A DNA stretch of 64,000 nt, taken from positions 873,733-937,732 of the forward strand of contig NW_006498233.1 of NCBI RefSeq assembly GCF_000471905.2, in the 5' to 3' direction. The number at the start of each line of letters is the position of its first letter. Within the stretch, counting starts at the first letter, position 1. Origin of the DNA: Amborella trichopoda. Lineage: Eukaryota > Streptophyta > Magnoliopsida > Amborellales > Amborellaceae. The notes under the pieces were generated by a model. It made no database searches, had not been told where the DNA came from, and worked only from the letters and a program-made list of their open reading frames with translations. The position numbers and the translations under genes were made by a program. Positions 33,610-44,999 of this stretch are shown here, in pieces.

Positions 33610-34450
33610 ACCGGGTACCACCCAACTGCAAACCTTAATCGAGAAGACTATTGGACTAAACATCAGAACAAGGTTTATCCTTTTGAAAAGGACTGGGTTT
33701 CTGTACTGCTCTGACTATTGTTGGAATAGATCATGATTGAGTTGTCAGAGATCAAGTTTCTCGAACAAGCTGGTCTCGATACTCACGCAAGATACTGTGC
33801 TTATCATCGAATGGTAAACCACTCCACAGAAGAATGCTACAAACTTAAAGACCTCATCGAGGCTCTGATAAAGAAGGGTCAGATCAAGATCGAAGAACTC
33901 AAGAAAGCATTCGAGGCAGCAGAAGCATCCCATGCAGTGACAGTTCAGGAGGAAGATGAGGCATCCAGCATCCTTCGTGCCTTATTTTCCATGATGCTTC
34001 AAGAAGGCCTCACACGTCAAATCCAACAAGACAACCCAAGCATCAGACTCAAGGAGCCGAGGGCCTCTAGTGCCTGTATCATCAGATATGGGGGCATGAC
34101 CTGAGTGAATGCTCTGACTTCCACAAGTTATTAGCGAAGAAAATGAAGAGCGGTCAAGAAGTTGGTGACGTTCCAGCCAAGGATCCCCAAGTCTCTCCTC
34201 ACTGGTACAAGAGGACCCTCTGACCCAAGACCCGAGAAATGATAATTCAGACCCTCTTCTAGCCCTGTTTGAGGTGATGCTCTAATAAGGACTCGTCACT
34301 TCTAAGGATGCGAAGCAGCCCAAGCACCTTGCCCAGGGGACCGAGAATCACTGGTGCCCATACCATCAGATATGGGGCCATGAGCTGAACGATTGTTATG
34401 GGTTCGAAGCTGTGGTTACTGAAGAAGTCCAGAGAGGTTACATTGCTTAT
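33610..34450 (+). pseudogene. Three CX2HX4HX4C knuckle units (G3)
   Basis: Element G3 becomes recognisable with HQNKVYPFEKDWVSVLL (about 33660). Three knuckles follow: CAYHRMVNHSTEEC (33796-33837), CLYHQIWGHDLSEC (34071-34112) and CPYHQIWGHELNDC (34355-34396), about 280 bp apart. Each is preceded by an ALF-x-x-ML-like segment (ALFSMMLQEG, ALFEVML) and followed by a short helix (KLKDLIEALIKKGQ, DFHKLLAKKM, GFEAVVTEEV). The three lie in different frames, so frameshifts have accumulated. The open frame 33733-34104 covers the first unit. They look like an internal triplication within the gag/protease precursor. Confidence 0.75.
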
Positions 34451-34471
34451 GTTGAACATCCTTAAGGGACT

Positions 34472-35312
34472 ATGCCCATCCAGGAGGACGTTTCAATGCA
34501 AGACTCCTGGAAGAATGCCTCTGATCTCGTTGAACCCTCAACTTCCCAGCCATGGAAAGTCCATCACGGGCGGAGCAGCCTCAAGTCTTTAAAGCGAGAA
34601 GTAATTCATCAAGCTAAGGCTGTTCATAAAACTAACAAGACGGACCAAGCACCTCCAAAGGTGACTAGAAGAGGACGAGCATTAAGGGCTGCTCGCCGGA
34701 AGAACAAGGTTCCTCTGCCACCGGTTGAGCCAAAATTTCTTAGGCCTCTTCCTCCCTTGCCGACCTTACAAGACTTCATACCGGTCGCCATCAACCTTAT
34801 TCCTTCGTCTCATCAAGAGGACACCTCTAAGTCATCTCTTTCTCGGGGCACGTCTAATGAGGGTGATGATGTTAAAAGCACTCCCCAATGGTCTAAGTAG
34901 TGGAAAGAACTAAAAGACTCCCTGCTACACGTCCAACTCTGGTGATGACGTAAAACGCTTCCCAGATCGGTCTAATGAGGGAAAAGGCCTTAAAAGTCCC
35001 TCACCTACCCCTTATGCTTCTTCCTCTTCTTCTTCTTCTTCTTATCCTTCCTCTTCTATGTCTCCTGTAGGTACAACATTGAAATGTCCAGACTTTGAAC
35101 TTGATAGAGAGCTCGAAGGAACCAATATAAGCAAGACGCACCAGAGACGACTGAAAAAGACGCTAGCTCAGGTGGTTGGATTCTTGACAGCTGCTGACGC
35201 CCTGGCAACTCGAGCTAAGGTGGAGCCATCTTCTTCCATCAATAAGCACAAGAGGTCAAAACCAAAGAAACCCCAGTGGCCTCCTGAGGGCTCGACTTTG
35301 AACAGAGGCTGA
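34472..35312 (+). pseudogene. Basic segment before the protease (G3)
   Basis: The open frame 34472-34900 has SWKNASDLVEPSTSQPWKVH and a basic run (RRGRALRAARRKNKVPLPPV). After stops, 35058-35312 has HQRRLKKTLAQVVGFLTAAD. G4 has the same order: STSQP, VYHGRRKLKSLKREVVHQAR, then QQKRLRKMSAQAVGFLTVVD. No known domain is recognised. The Lys/Arg-rich composition suggests nucleic-acid binding or nuclear import, which is an inference. Confidence 0.55.
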
Positions 35313-35829
35313 GGGAATTAAAAGGGTGGAGCCTCTATTCTCAGGAAGCTTTCCACATGATGCAAATCTCAGAAGCATCACTTGACATGAGGCAAATGAG
35401 CCTGAGATCGAGGAAAACGCTGCAACCTCTACCTCATAAGCCAAGCATCTTAAAGTTTACTGATCTGTCACTTTTCCCTCATTTGAATACTTCAAACAAT
35501 CTACCCATCCTCCAGCTCCCTGGGCTCCTTCCTCGCCCAAATACTCTAGACAATCCACCCATCCTCTAATTCCCTAGAATGTCGCTGATCCCATAGACCC
35601 AGGCACCTCCTATGCCTCAACCTCAAACCTCCATTCCATAAACACAAACCCCTATCACCCAATCCACTCAGACTACCCAAACCAAGCCGACTGCGTAATC
35701 AAGCCAGCCAGCAATCCAAAATAAACCTCTTCCACTTAAACCTACTCCTCAACCAATTATACCACCAAAGCTGGTGGTAGGACCAGAAACACAAAAGGTT
35801 GAATATGAAAAGGTGAAATATGATGTGAT
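35313..35829 (+). other. Pro/Gln-rich spacer of G3, no intact frame
   Basis: Plus-strand translation is Pro, Gln and Thr rich with several stops. The equivalent region in G4 is 54484-54720. It ends with KVEYEKVKYDVIGH, which matches KVKYDVIGH in G4 just before the protease. Confidence 0.4.
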
Positions 35830-36060
35830 AGGTCACCGACACATCTTATAACATCCTTCTCGATGGACACCGACATATCTTATAACATCCTTCTCAGCCG
35901 CCCATGGCTCCATGATCAGGACGTGGTTCCATCCACATTGCATCATCGCTTCTAGTCGAGATGGGAGATAATATATGGTCTATGTTGATAGAAGACCATT
36001 TCCTGTAGCTAAAACTCACTATGCTGACACCAAGTATTACTTCACAGATTCAATATCACC
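35830..36060 (+). pseudogene. Protease remnant of G3, active site deleted
   Basis: After VKYDVIGH, a direct duplication of ACCGACAYATCTTATAACAT (about 35838 and 35867) is followed by SYNILLSRPWLHDQDVVPST and VYVDRRPFPVAKTHYADTKY. The latter match the protease C-terminus of G4 (TYNVLFGRP...VYVDKRPLPIAETHFADAKY). The Asp-Gly-Gly active-site segment and about 120 codons around it, present in G4, are missing. The duplication sits at the deletion point. Confidence 0.7.
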
Positions 36061-36877
36061 CCAAAAGTCAAGAGAAGGTGATCACAAGTTTGTGAAGAAG
36101 GCGGAACCTTCGCCTCATGAAGATGTTGAGGACATCGAGAGAATGCTCGTAAGCATGTTTAAAGATGAAGAAAGACAAGGAAAAACTCTCCCTCTAACTC
36201 CCAATATGCCATCAACCATCCCAGAGGAAACTCCATCTTCGCCTGAAGATGAGGCTTCCCCCTCTGCTTCGAATTCTGAACTACTGGTGCAAGAAGAAGA
36301 ACCATAAGTCACGCTTGAGACTAAGGAAGTCATGGGGATAAATTTCCCGGTCCCAAGGGTCACTTAGACGTCGGACCATCAAAAAGTCCTGCATGTCCCC
36401 ATTGCACTCTTGGAAGCAGAACTAACGCATCAGCCACCTCAAAAGGTTTTGTGTTTCCTTGATTCTATTGGAAAAGCATAGTTAAGGAAAGGACAATCCT
36501 CTTGCCCTCAAGAGCAAGATCTCCTAGCAGAGATAAGAAGCGAGGTTCGAAGTCTCCAAAATCAATTGGGGGTTATGCGTATCGCTTTAAAACACCTAAA
36601 GGAGTTCGTGACTGAGACCAAGAGGTATGTCAGGCTTGAAGTGAATACACCTCCAATAGAAGCCAAAGCTCCTCCTGATTGGACCATTTACAATGAGCAG
36701 GCTGAACACATTATGAGAACGATGAATTATGTGCCCATGTTCAATCAAACATTAAGGGGAAAAGAAGCAACTGCTCCCCCATTCGAGGTCATTGAAGCTA
36801 CAATGGCTTGTCATAAAACAAAGCAAGGTGCAGGATATCCCTCCACATTCCTTTCCATGAAGGGGCAGAAACAGTGA
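36061..36877 (+). pseudogene. Conserved tail ORF downstream of protease (G3)
   Basis: The frame running from 35975 carries an acidic Ser/Pro-rich segment (DVEDIERMLVSMFKDEE). The frame 36566-36877 has IALKHLKEFVTETKRYVRLE, EAKAPPDWTIYNEQAEHIMR and TMNYVPMFNQTL. G4 has matching sequence (LKEFGPKIKTYDKLKSNIPR, EAKAPLDWSIY, IMRTMNYEPLSNQTL). No known domain is recognised. In ordinary gypsy elements RT would follow the protease; here this tail ends at 36877, 170 bp from the end of the convergent antisense ORF. Confidence 0.6.
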
Positions 36878-37046
36878 ACAAGAGTAATAGGAAGAGTAAA
36901 GAGAAGCAAATGCAAAAAAAACGTCACACATCATACTGAAGAAAAAAAAAAGAAGAGAATTTTATTCATAAAGCAAGGGGATATTGCAAATGTCGCAACA
37001 CAAAAAAAAAAATGGGGGAAAAGAAAAATAAAATAAGAAAACACTT
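36878..37046. terminator. A-rich convergence zone with antisense AATAAA
   Basis: Between the convergent sense and antisense ORFs of G3. The minus strand has AATAAA (plus 36961-36966), about 80 nt past the antisense stop, followed by T-rich sequence. It is a plausible poly(A) signal for the antisense transcript. The G4 equivalent is 56251-56399. Confidence 0.45.
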
Positions 37047-40000
37047 TCAAAATCGATCAATCACTTCATTGATCTTTCTCCTATATGCTGCAGCTGATAT
37101 CTTAGCTTGCTGAATGCGTCCCTTCAACTCTACCACCATCCCAGCCTCATGGTCCATCAAGGCCGTCCCTTCCTCCAAGGAGTATTCGAGGGTCAAAATA
37201 TTATTGGCAAGCACCTCATCCTTTGCATCCCAAACCACAGTCTCCTACTCAAAATTATCAAGCTCTAGCGTCAGCTTTAATAATTTCTCCTTCAGGGTCA
37301 ACACCTTGTTGTGGCGGGAGATGTCCTCCTTAGCAAGATCGGATCTCTGGGAGACCACAACGTCCTTTTCCTTCAATTGAGCTTCTACCAGTTCGTGATG
37401 GCGTATGAGTGAGGACTCCAAATGGGGCAATTGTGAACTCTCTAGTCTTTGTGCGGTCATTTCCTCTTGCAAGGCCTTTATTCTCCACCCTTCCAGCTTT
37501 TTTATAGCACCATCAAAATATGGAAGGACCTCTGGTGCACCCCCTAGAAGGGAGATCTGCCTTAGCTTTTGGATTGCAATGTCAAGTTTAGTAAGAGGCA
37601 AATCCTTCAGTCTTTGCATGCCTAGACGAAGCGTGGACAAGCATTCCACTGAAGCTAGGCTTAGACAATGTTGCCCGGGCCACCGCAACAGAAGGAGCAT
37701 CAGTCTCAATGACGAGGCTCGAATGGATGATGGCCATGTGAGTCATTGGCTCTTCTCGAGCAATTGTGAAGCCCAGCGTATCATCATTGGCTCTTCTCGA
37801 GCAATTGTGAAGCCCAGCGTATCATCATTGGCAGATTCAGAGGGCCCCAGTCTCAGGCCAATCAACCCCAATGGTATTAGCCTCCTCACTTAGCCTTTCA
37901 GCCTCACCATTAGCATGCTTGGTCCCTTCAGGGCCAACTTCCTCTCTCTGCCCCTCAGGCTTTAGAATAACCTCAACAAGGTCAATTCCCCCACTTTGAC
38001 CTTCACCTGCTGGAACTGTCACCTCAGCCTCGGCAAGTCCAGAGTTCTCCTTCTCCCTTTGGTATTCATCTTCTAGGACCACCACTTCAACTACAACCTC
38101 TTCTACCTGGTCTGCATCTTTTACAGCCAGAACCTCCATCACAAAAAGCTCAACTCCCTCATCTTCCTAACATACGCCCTCTGGGGCCCCAGTCTCTGAA
38201 CTCTAAAACAGGCCTGGGTCTTCACTACCCATAACTCCATCACTCGGGGAAGCAACTTCTTGACATTCAGGCATCTTTTCAATTATAGCCTCTACTCTAG
38301 TTGAGGAAACAATCTCCTGAAGGTTGGAGGTCCTGTCAATTCAGGTTCCTCCCTTGGGGCAGTAACTCTAGTACCTTCATTTCTAGTCCCATCAATCTCC
38401 ATTGGAGCCAGATCTGACACAGCAGTCGTTCTGGGAATTTCGAGCACCACCCCAAGCCCAGGTGTCCCCTCGCTGTCAGAAGCAATGATGCTGGGCCTAA
38501 CAAGGTTAGAGTCGTCTACCTCAGTCTCCGAAGAGGCTAAAAATAGCTCAGAGTGGTAGAAGGTGACACAGAAAGAGTGGAGGGTGACTCAGAAGGAGCA
38601 ACAGATAATTCTGAAGAGCGGGAAGATGAAGACCCATCAGCCTGTTCCAAAGTGATACTCTTGCATTTTCGAGTAGGCCTGACAGCTCGGGTCGGAGAGT
38701 GAGTGACAACGGGGACAACACACTTCCTCTTTTCTCCTAGCCCCGATGGATGAGCAGCTGTCTTGGAACTTCTCCCATGAGAAGAACTTGCAGCAAGAGC
38801 ACTATGAGGCCCACTCCCTATTAGTGCATTCCAATCTTGGATTGGGCGCCCTTCATGACCCGAGACCTTTCGATCCTCCCTCCATTCAAAGATAAAGGTG
38901 AGGTTGTCAAAAAGACTCCCCGTCCTCTTCTTCATAGCAAGAAATTGCGGTAAAGTTTTATCTGCTGCCATCTAGCGAGGTACCACAAGAGCCTCCCAAT
39001 TCCAAGGGTAGTCCAAGTACAGATATGCTCTAGCAACCATGATTCATAAAGGGTCCCCAGCTCTTCTTCCCTGCCAGTGTTCACTCTGTCGTGGCATTTT
39101 TCAAAGAGTACAGAAAAAGGACAACCGTGGTCAAGCCCATGCTGACGAGCAAAGCGATGGGGGAAGTACCCTTCGAGTCTGGCATTGTGTGACGTTCGAT
39201 AGGCCAAAACCCCGTATTTGACACTCAAGATGAACATGAGCTCCTTGATGGTTGTGGGAGCTCCATCCACCTCCTTGCCCAATTCATCAATGAAGGCACT
39301 GTCAGTAACGCCTCCAATTGGAAATCGTTCCCAAACAAGTTACGAGCCTCCCCTAGGCTGTGAAAGATTGCCTTCTACTCGACAATCCTTATCAAGAAGG
39401 GGCATATCTTCTCCCCCATGCCCAGGCTTCTGACATAAGTGGCAGGAAAATAAGCTCCTAGCCACCCATATACATAGTGGATGGGGATTGGTGTCTTAAA
39501 GTACTTAGGGAAGGCTTTGCCACCAACAAGGCCATTGCTCCCCTCTTTGCCTTTATTAGCTTTCCTCGTCGAGATGGCTCCCAGTCCGTGGTAGATGTAA
39601 GGGAGTATTGGCATCCCCTCGTCATATCGCAAGCCACATAGAGTGTGCCTGGATGGATATCATCTTCCCCTTCAGGAAGAGCAAACTTGCATAGAAACAG
39701 GGCCAAATATGCAGCCAAAAGCACACAGTCATCACTAGTATCAGATTGGTAGATTGGAGGCGTCCCTTTTACGACTGCCTTCCCCTTCCTTCTTGGAGTA
39801 CCTTGACCACCCTCCTCGAGGTAATCCTCGCAAAAGAATTTCACCTATTCGGTGAAGGTCACCTGACTGTTTCTAGCCTTGGAATAAAGCAACTGGAAAA
39901 TCTCAAAGATTTTCTAGAGACTAGTAGGTGGTCCTTCTTCTCCTAGGCGAGCACCGCAAAAAATGACTGAGTTCTGAGGCACAAACTCATTATACATTGC

Positions 40001-40525
40001 TCCAATCAGTGGAAGGCCACCGAGGAGCCATGTGTTGCAAACATGGCTCCAGGTCTCCAGCAGTACCTTAACGGTGTTCGAGCATCGATCTTAATAGCCA
40101 GCTAAGCACTAAACTGCTGCTAGCAAAGAAGCACGCTCAATAATGCTTTTTTGTGACCCCAGCACCTGGAGGGTCCATGAAGTGTACCCCTTCAAGTACT
40201 AGTGCTCCCCCTATACTCTGAGACTAGTAGAAGACCATATCAACCCCTTGGCCTTCACCATCCTCTTTCCTAGAGTGGGCAAGTTTACACGAGAAGCCAC
40301 ATTTCGATGCACGCAATGAAGAAGAGCCATCCCTTCTTCAACACTAAAATTCCCATCATTATCCTCCGTGACCTCAAATCTAACCAGGTAGATGATGAAA
40401 GTAACATTGAGGGGCCACTCCGGCTTGCATATTGGGGTCATCAACCAAATAGGTTCACCCCGAACCAGACTCTCACCATTAAAATCACTGGTGTCAAGCT
40501 CCCCTCCCTTTTGAAGATTCTTCAT
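37047..40525 (-). pseudogene. Antisense PMD-coiled-coil ORF of G3
   Basis: The minus strand starts near 40525 (MKNLQKGGELDTSDFNGESL). It encodes a plant mobile domain: NVASRVNLPTLGKRMVKAKG, LLAAYLALFLCKFALPEGED, HPGTLYVACDMTRG, FPKYFKTPIPIHYVYGWLGA and LEGYFPHRFARQHGLDHGCP. A Ser-rich and acidic segment follows (38971-37837), then a coiled coil (SQRSDLAKEDISRHNKVLTL; ILTLEYSLEEGTALMDHEAG) ending INEVIDRF at 37047. The PMD is known from aminotransferase-like plant proteins and from extra ORFs of some Tat elements. Its biochemical role is unsettled. Frameshifts and stops break the ORF into at least eight pieces. A TATA-like site lies at 41455-41463. Confidence 0.8.
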
Positions 40526-40643
40526 GTCAGGGATTTTGCTTTAAGGCCTGGCCATTGGATTGACTTTAAGCACTCACTGCCATGTGGAAATCACCAAGAG
40601 TCAAGGCTATCACTGCACATGAAAGGCACTGACTAGCACCAGA

Positions 40644-40855
40644 CGCACTAACGTCGGGTGCGTTTTGAAGGCCTAACATTGGTTGTGCTTGCTGAAGGCT
40701 TAACATTGGTTGTGCTAACGTTGGCTGTGCTTGTTGAAGGCCTAAAGCCGGCTGTGCTTGCTAAAGGCCTAATGTCGGCTGTGTTAACACTGACTATGTG
40801 AAGACTAACGGCAAGTGTGTTTTGAAGGACTAACGTTGGCTACGATGGGGTTCTC
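40644..40855. repeat. ~27-bp minisatellite upstream of the antisense ORF
   Basis: About eight degenerate units of GAAGGCCTAACRTTGGCTGT plus GCTTGCT, with some shortened units. It lies between the antisense ORF start and its putative promoter, so it would be in the 5' untranslated part of that transcript. Confidence 0.7.
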
Positions 40856-41413
40856 AAAAAGCTGACGCCGGCCGTGTCTTCAGGACTATTACCGCTTGAA
40901 GCAACGTCGCTTGAATATCTCGCACATGTAACAGACTGCACACATGTCACCTCGAGCCTCGGGATCGCGCTTGACAAGTGACTAGCCACAAAGTGGACTG
41001 ACGCACGTCCTCATACGTGTGGACTGGAGACTGTTCGTTGCCCGTGACTGTCTGCCTTCCTGCGACTATTGGCCTCCCTGCGACCTTCGGTTCCTTGTCA
41101 GAAAAACACTTCAACTCGTTGAAATAACCCCCCTGTTACTCTCCCACTACTCCCCGGTGACAGAAAACCATCGAGAAATGATCGAAAATTCACAAAAATG
41201 CCTGGTTACCCTTGCTTGCCTATTTCACACCTCTCTAGTGTCTTAAAACCTCTACCATAATACATTTGCAGCCCACCAGCGTTCTCCCTTCACATGAACC
41301 CTCTCTTCCTTAGCAAAAACGTCGGCACTTCCCGATAAACTCTTGTGCCTGTCGTAGCCGTTAACCTTGCCAAAATCCCCATGTCGGAAGTCCTTTCCTC
41401 TCTCTCACTTTTA

Positions 41414-41463
41414 CTGTTTTACCTTCGATAAAATAGTGAAAATGGGGTCTACCCCCTTATATA
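41414..41463 (-). promoter_or_regulatory. Putative antisense promoter with dyad (G3)
   Basis: The minus strand reads TATATAAGG at plus 41455-41463, then about 20 nt downstream an inverted repeat (CTGTTTTA/TAAAATAG, plus 41414-41436). G4 has TATAATAAAA followed by a similar dyad at 60649-60671. Both are about 930-960 bp upstream of the antisense ORF start. Both are followed by a GA-rich 5' stretch on the minus strand. Conservation of arrangement in two copies supports a promoter; activity is inferred. Confidence 0.55.
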
Positions 41464-41524
41464 CAAGAAGTTTCCCCGAGGGGCCCCTCACAAAGCAAGA
41501 ATACTAGATAAGTCCCTGAAGGCC

Positions 41525-41830
41525 AAATGGCAATAGGCCGGACAGGGTCGGGCTCAAACCCGAGGCCCAAACAAAGGCTTACCATCACTTGTGCACTACT
41601 GAGTGCTAACCTTCAGATGAGTCGGACGAGGTCGGGCTTAGACTCGAGGCTTGAACAGAGGCTTACTGCCGCCTGTGCAATGCCGAGTATCAACCTTCAA
41701 ATGGGTCGGACCGGGTTGGGCTCAAACGCGAGGCCCGAAAAGAGGCTTACCGTCATGCAACACCAAGTATCAACCTTCAGTCAGGATGGACCGTATCGGG
41801 CCCAATTCTGAGGGTCGAATGCAGGTTAAC
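41525..41830 (+). repeat. 84-bp minisatellite, ~3.6 copies
   Basis: Units begin GGTCGGGCTCAAACCCGAGG-like sequence and end TRCYAACCTTCARATGG, with an 84-bp period. Because 84 is a multiple of three, an open frame (41527-41811) runs through it, but this is a repeat effect. Confidence 0.8.
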
Positions 41831-42069
41831 ATCGGTTGTTTTCTATATCACCAAGCATGACTATCACTGCGTGAAACCAACGCTATGCAAGTCAGTACTA
41901 CTACCGCTCATGACCACTTTCATGCATGCCAACGCTGCCCATGCTAGTGCTGTGTGCGCTAATGCTACCGCCACATATGTTGCTGCTGTCCGTGGCTAGC
42001 ACCGCACATGTCTGAACTTGATCGCCGTAGTGAGTGTTCTACCATCAAGCCTAGTAGGAGTTATACCAG

Positions 42070-42360
42070 TACCGCAGCCCATCATCCCCAGTGGAGTTAG
42101 GCGTATACCTAAAAGGGTCATGCTTACCCCTTCAATCCCCAGTGGGTTAGTCTCGCACCAAGTTGTCTTATCCTCAGGAGTCGGGTTACCTTCTATAAGC
42201 TTATTCCCTATGGAGTTTCATTTTATTTCACCAGGGAGTCACACTCGTCCCTGAATCCCCAGTGAAGTTTGCTTCTCATTTAAAACCCCTACTGGCCTTA
42301 ATTATTGTATCCCCAGGGAGTGAAATTACTATCCACAGACCTATCCCCCATGGAGCCTCA
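42070..42360 (+). repeat. Array of PBS-complement motifs
   Basis: About eight copies of ATCCCCAGTGGAGTY and variants occur near 42085, 42137, 42168, 42200, 42228, 42257, 42308 and 42343, 30-50 bp apart. The motif is the reverse complement of RACTCCACTGGGGA, the core of the PBS of these Tat elements. A matching array is at 61515-61885 in G4. Confidence 0.65.
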
Positions 42361-42384
42361 CCTACTAGGTGACCCACACAATGG

Positions 42385-42900
42385 TCCGTGCTGTATGACC
42401 ATAAACTGCAAAACCTTGGTCTAGGTGCACAACCCTAAACTGTATGGTTCAAACTATACAACCTTAAACGGTAGCGAAGGTCCGTGCTGCATGACCTTAA
42501 ACTGCACAGCCTTGGTCTAGATGCACGACCCTAAAACTACATGGTCCAAACTATATGACCTTAAACTGTAGTGAAGGTCTAGTTGCATATCCTTAAAACT
42601 GCATGGTCCTAATTGCATGACTTTAAACTGCATAGCCACGGTCTAGCTATATGGCCTTAAACTATAGTGCATGTCCTGACTGCATGACGTTAAAAGGCTT
42701 AGCACCATGGTCCAAACTGTATGACCTTAAACTGTAGCGGAGGTCTAGTTGCACGACCTTAAACTGCATGGTCCTAGTTGTATGAATTTAAACTACATAG
42801 CCACAGTCGAAGCTATAAGACCCTAAACTATAGTGCACATCCTGGCCGCTTGACATTAAACTGCTTTGCACAGATTCCAGAGGCGTGACCTTAAAAATTG
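42385..42900 (+). repeat. Diverged 35-bp minisatellite (TGACCTTAAACTGCA)
   Basis: About 14 units built on TGACCTTAAACTGCA and GCCTYGGTCCGTGCTGCA, with unit variants such as AAACTGTAGCGGAGGTCTAG. The same family forms the long array at 61886-64000. A short relic is at 43230-43320. Confidence 0.85.
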
Positions 42901-43699
42901 CCCCAACACACGCACACACACCCTTTACATGCGTCTTTACTCACGTCTTCCCTAACTGACCATTCGTGTGCGCTGATCACCTTCATAACCCTTCAGTAAA
43001 TCCATATCCCTTCATTACCATTCATCATTCCCTAGTGAGTCTCACCTGTGCTCATAAAACGGCAAGCCATCTCGCCATCCATACTGGCCGTCAGCTAGTG
43101 AGTCACCACTTTTCACCCACCATTCATACATCATCCATCTTTCATAGGTAGCCTCGTGCCATCTCCCCAAAAGTGAGTCAAACCACCACCATACTCACTT
43201 CATGGTCTCCACATACTGCCATTCATCACCACCATGGTCCAGCTGTATGACCTTAAACTGCATTGCATGTCCTGGCTGCATGACGTTAAAAGGCTTCACA
43301 CAGGTCCCAGAGGCATGACCCTAAACACGCATTCACATAAAAAAGAGAAAAAAAAGAATAACGGGCATGGTGTATACCTGGACAAGGGATTTCCATGAGT
43401 AAAAATGATGGACGGGCATGGTCATGAAACCATGAGTAAGAGAGCTCCGTAAAATAAAAAAACCTGGGCATGGTGAAAACTCGAAAGGGCACCGTGAGAA
43501 AAAATGGAAGAATAAGGGTGGACATGATCGAGAGGTCATGGGTAAAAGAGCCCCAAATAAAAGGAAGTTGGTGAAAACCGTCTTTACGACACCGCTTCCC
43601 AAGTATAAGTGAAAATCCATGAAGTACGCTTGGATCAATAAACAGGTTGATGCAACACTCGTCTCAACAGGCGGCTTCAGCCCACATTCAAAAGAGAAA
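42901..43699. other. 3' region of G3, no gene recognised
   Basis: This holds short ATTCATCA-like sequence, a relic of the 35-bp repeat (43230-43320) and two related pieces with GGGCATGGTCATGA or GGACATGATCGAGA cores near 43412 and 43522. A purine run AAAAGAGAAAA at about 43692 could be a polypurine tract before the next LTR. Minus-strand open frames at 43286-43638 lack recognisable motifs. Confidence 0.35.
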
Positions 43700-44829
43700 A
43701 ATCCTTGGTGTCACAATACTAGGACCGAAACATACGAGCATCAAGCAAGATTTCGACAGTCTGATTCCATTTACAAAAAGGACTCAAAGGACAGATGACT
43801 CACCAAGAAGGTAAGATAAGTTGCATAAAGAAGAGCATCATTCCCAAGAGGTCACTAAACGCACTCTAAAATGCTAAAGATGCCCCAAGAAAAGCCAAGT
43901 CAGCCAGAACTTGGACTTGTTATGCAAACAAAACTGCTAGCAATAAGCAGGAGTTATACCCACAACTACCCACAACTGGTCACCTCGATAAACTGAGGTA
44001 CGCTGCCTACCGAGTACAATCTAATGCACCATGCAGATGGATGCCAACCAAAGGCCCTTCAACAGACCATCCAAAACAAACAACAAAACAAATAAACCAA
44101 GACCAAATGGGAAAAATTCCCTTCAGCATGGCACTCACCTGCCAGACGGGCCTGATTCTGACCAACGAGGTCCGTACAAAATCAACAGTGACATGCCTCA
44201 TTCGAGATGCTAAATCATGACGCTCGCATAACGGATCGACGCAAGACTAGTTCCATCGTGTGCATAAGGTTCAGGGCTATCCTTAGTTCTAACCCCGCGC
44301 ATGATGGGTTGGAATTTCACACATGAAGGCATCAAAGCTACTGTAAATTCTAGTCATCAAAATTCAGAATCTGGCCAAAACCCAAACGATGCAAAATCTT
44401 TGTCTGGGCACAAAATCGAGCTGTGTTTGTTGCCACGTTATCGTGACGGCATGCTCAGTGAAATAAAATGAAGAAATCATGGAAAACATCAAGAAATGAG
44501 CGCACTATCGATCATAAGTTTTCCAGATTCATGTAAATTTCAACTCACATGATCGTGGCTAAAAAACGTGGTTCGTGGCTCGAAGTTGGTATCAAATCAA
44601 TCGCCATGAAGAGACCTACAAGAAAGCAATCATATTGTTTTCAATCGGGCACCAGAGCAACCTCAAATCATCCATGGAAGATCACGCACGTTCTAGGGCA
44701 GGAACATGGACTGTTTTGAAATTCCATGAATTGTTAGACAAAGGCAAAACAATCATTTTGCACCCATTTTTAGAATTTCTTTTAATTCAAATAAATTGTA
44801 ATTATCATCAATTAGGCTATTTTTTTGGC

Positions 44830-44861
44830 ATCCACCCATGTTTGGGCCCAATTCTATAAAC
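44830..44861 (+). promoter_or_regulatory. LTR core promoter
   Basis: ATCCACCCATGTTTGGG, then TCTATAAAC. Same arrangement as in G2 and G4 LTRs. Confidence 0.7.
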
Positions 44862-44999
44862 ATATGCCAAACCTAATTGTAAAAGGACCTCCCCTTATTC
44901 TCTACATTGATCAACAAAATTTGAGAATTTTTTTTGGGATCATCGGTACGTCATGGAGAGAGAGCGAGGAGAGGGAAGAAAAAGTCTAGTACCCCTTGG

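Noticed and set aside
41527..41811. 94-codon frame with 28-residue repeats
   Set aside because: Produced by the 84-bp minisatellite, whose period is a multiple of three.
43286..43638. Hydrophobic minus-strand frames
   Set aside because: They are Phe/Ser/Leu-rich over A-rich plus-strand DNA, overlap each other, and have no motif.
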